DNA of 64,000 nt, from positions 98,957,141-99,021,140 of the forward strand of contig NC_080166.1 in NCBI RefSeq assembly GCF_950295315.1. Direction: 5' to 3'. Made by a program: the position numbers and the translations under genes. The notes under the pieces were generated by a model that worked only from the letters and a program-made list of their open reading frames with translations, had not been told where the DNA came from and did not search any database. Every line of letters starts with the position of its first letter. Positions within the stretch are counted from its first letter, which is position 1. Below, piece after piece: positions 63,295-64,000 of this stretch. The stretch is from Erinaceus europaeus. Taxonomy: Eukaryota > Chordata > Mammalia > Eulipotyphla > Erinaceidae.

Positions 63295-64000
63295 TCCATC
63301 TAGAGAGTGCACCAGTTTAACTGGCAAAAGAGCACCATTATACAAGCCCTGCCAAGTCCCTGAAAATGAGGGGAAGAGGTAGTTGGGCATACAGATTTTC
63401 TGATGTGATTTCTATGAGAAATTAAAGGAACTGACTGAAAAACAACAATGATGCTATTAATTCAGTAAAGCAGAACCAGGTTGGGGATGGGTATGTGTTT
63501 TGGACAATGGAACCATAATAGTTTATTTCAAGAGCATAACCTATTTCATTGTATAGAATCCTTAAACTTTTAGTAAGGAAGGCTGTGGATTTTTTAAAAA
63601 CATATTCTGAAGAAGTTGGGAGGACAGGGAAATCTCCATGATCTTGATTTGATCTTCTTTAAGTTTTTCTGTACTTTTGTTTTTTTTAAAAAAAAACTAA
63701 AACACTATGCTGTAGTGTATACCACATTTGGAAAATCATCACACAATCACTGTGACAGATTCTGAAGAGTCTCTGAAGAAACAGTTTTGAACACTAAGAT
63801 GTCAAGTTTTCATTTAATGGATTTATAATAGTTATTTTCTGTTTTAAACTCAAATATCTTTAAAGTGATAACATTGTCCTTTTTTTAAGTTACAGGTACC
63901 ATATTAGGTATTTTTCATATATATTGCCTTTCATCTCAAAGATAAATACTCCAAAATTATGTTACTAATCTATTTTTATTAATAAGGAAACTGAGACTTG
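63295..64000. other. Unique AT-rich sequence
   Basis: No gene is seen. GAGTGCACCAGTTTAACTGG and CAAGCCCTGCCAAGTCCC (63305-63365) may be a SINE remnant. The rest is unassigned to the window end. Confidence 0.35.

Noticed and set aside
1..64000. CRISPR arrays, bacterial operons, insertion sequences, phage genes
   Set aside because: The window has mammalian SINE and LINE content throughout. None of the tandem repeats has CRISPR-like spacers.

Overview
This window looks like repeat-dense, AT-rich mammalian nuclear DNA with no host protein-coding exon, RNA gene or promoter that I can support. Hundreds of base pairs at a time are short tRNA-derived SINEs, LINE-1 3' ends and microsatellites. The SINE consensus (box A TAGCGCAGCGG, box B GGTTCGAACCC, a shared CCCACCTGCAGGGG core, a pyrimidine-rich body and a GGGCAACAAAAGGGAATAAATA tail) matches my memory of hedgehog (Erinaceidae) genomes. 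The species is an inference from memory, not a search result. The region is probably intergenic or deep intronic.

Local SINE names used below: type A has the GTCGGGC...GCGCAGCGGGTTAAGCGC head and CAACAA/GGGCAACAAAAGG tail. Type C has a CACCTGGTTAAGCACACA head and a 3' unit GGAGCAGTGGATTCATAGTGCAGGCACC. Type B has the head GGGAGATAGCATAGTGGTTATGCA with CCAGGTTCAATCC and CACCACCATAA. Type D is an older form with TAGCTCA(G/C)TTGGATAGT and CCAGGTTCAAGCCTGGCCCCCAC. Minus-strand copies read as TTGTTGCCCTTGTTG...GGACAGAGAGAAATGG...GACTCCC.

Layout: 1-12 kb holds scattered SINEs, one plus-strand LTR (about 3.4-3.9 kb), several SINE-in-SINE nests and a long unique AT-rich stretch (9.75-13.98 kb) with one candidate conserved noncoding block. 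14-24 kb is a SINE-rich zone with three consecutive SINEs sharing one target site, and a LINE-1 with an inverted 5' part (21.5-23.8 kb) bounded by a 15-bp target-site duplication. 24-34 kb holds a 20-bp-period purine tandem repeat with G-quadruplex potential, an ancient L1M 3' end and more SINEs. 34-39 kb has a second LINE-1 with an inverted segment and a 1.5-kb LINE-1 3'UTR copy. 39.29-41.4 kb is a minus-strand class II-like endogenous retrovirus remnant with a 439-bp 3' LTR, polypurine tract, 19-bp minisatellite and an internal tandem duplication. 42-62 kb is again SINE/L1 dominated, with a second ancient L1M copy, a probable L2 3' end and a possible decayed pseudogene. A GC/CpG-rich minus-strand LTR lies at 62.7-63.3 kb.

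The most unusual signal is in the LTR at 39.3-39.7 kb: on its sense strand it carries 32 nt that match the 5' half of tRNA-Gly(GCC), as I recall that tRNA, at 29 of 32 positions, without a box B or the 3' half. Most open reading frames in the window are repeat or low-complexity artefacts, and no functional gene set can be assembled.
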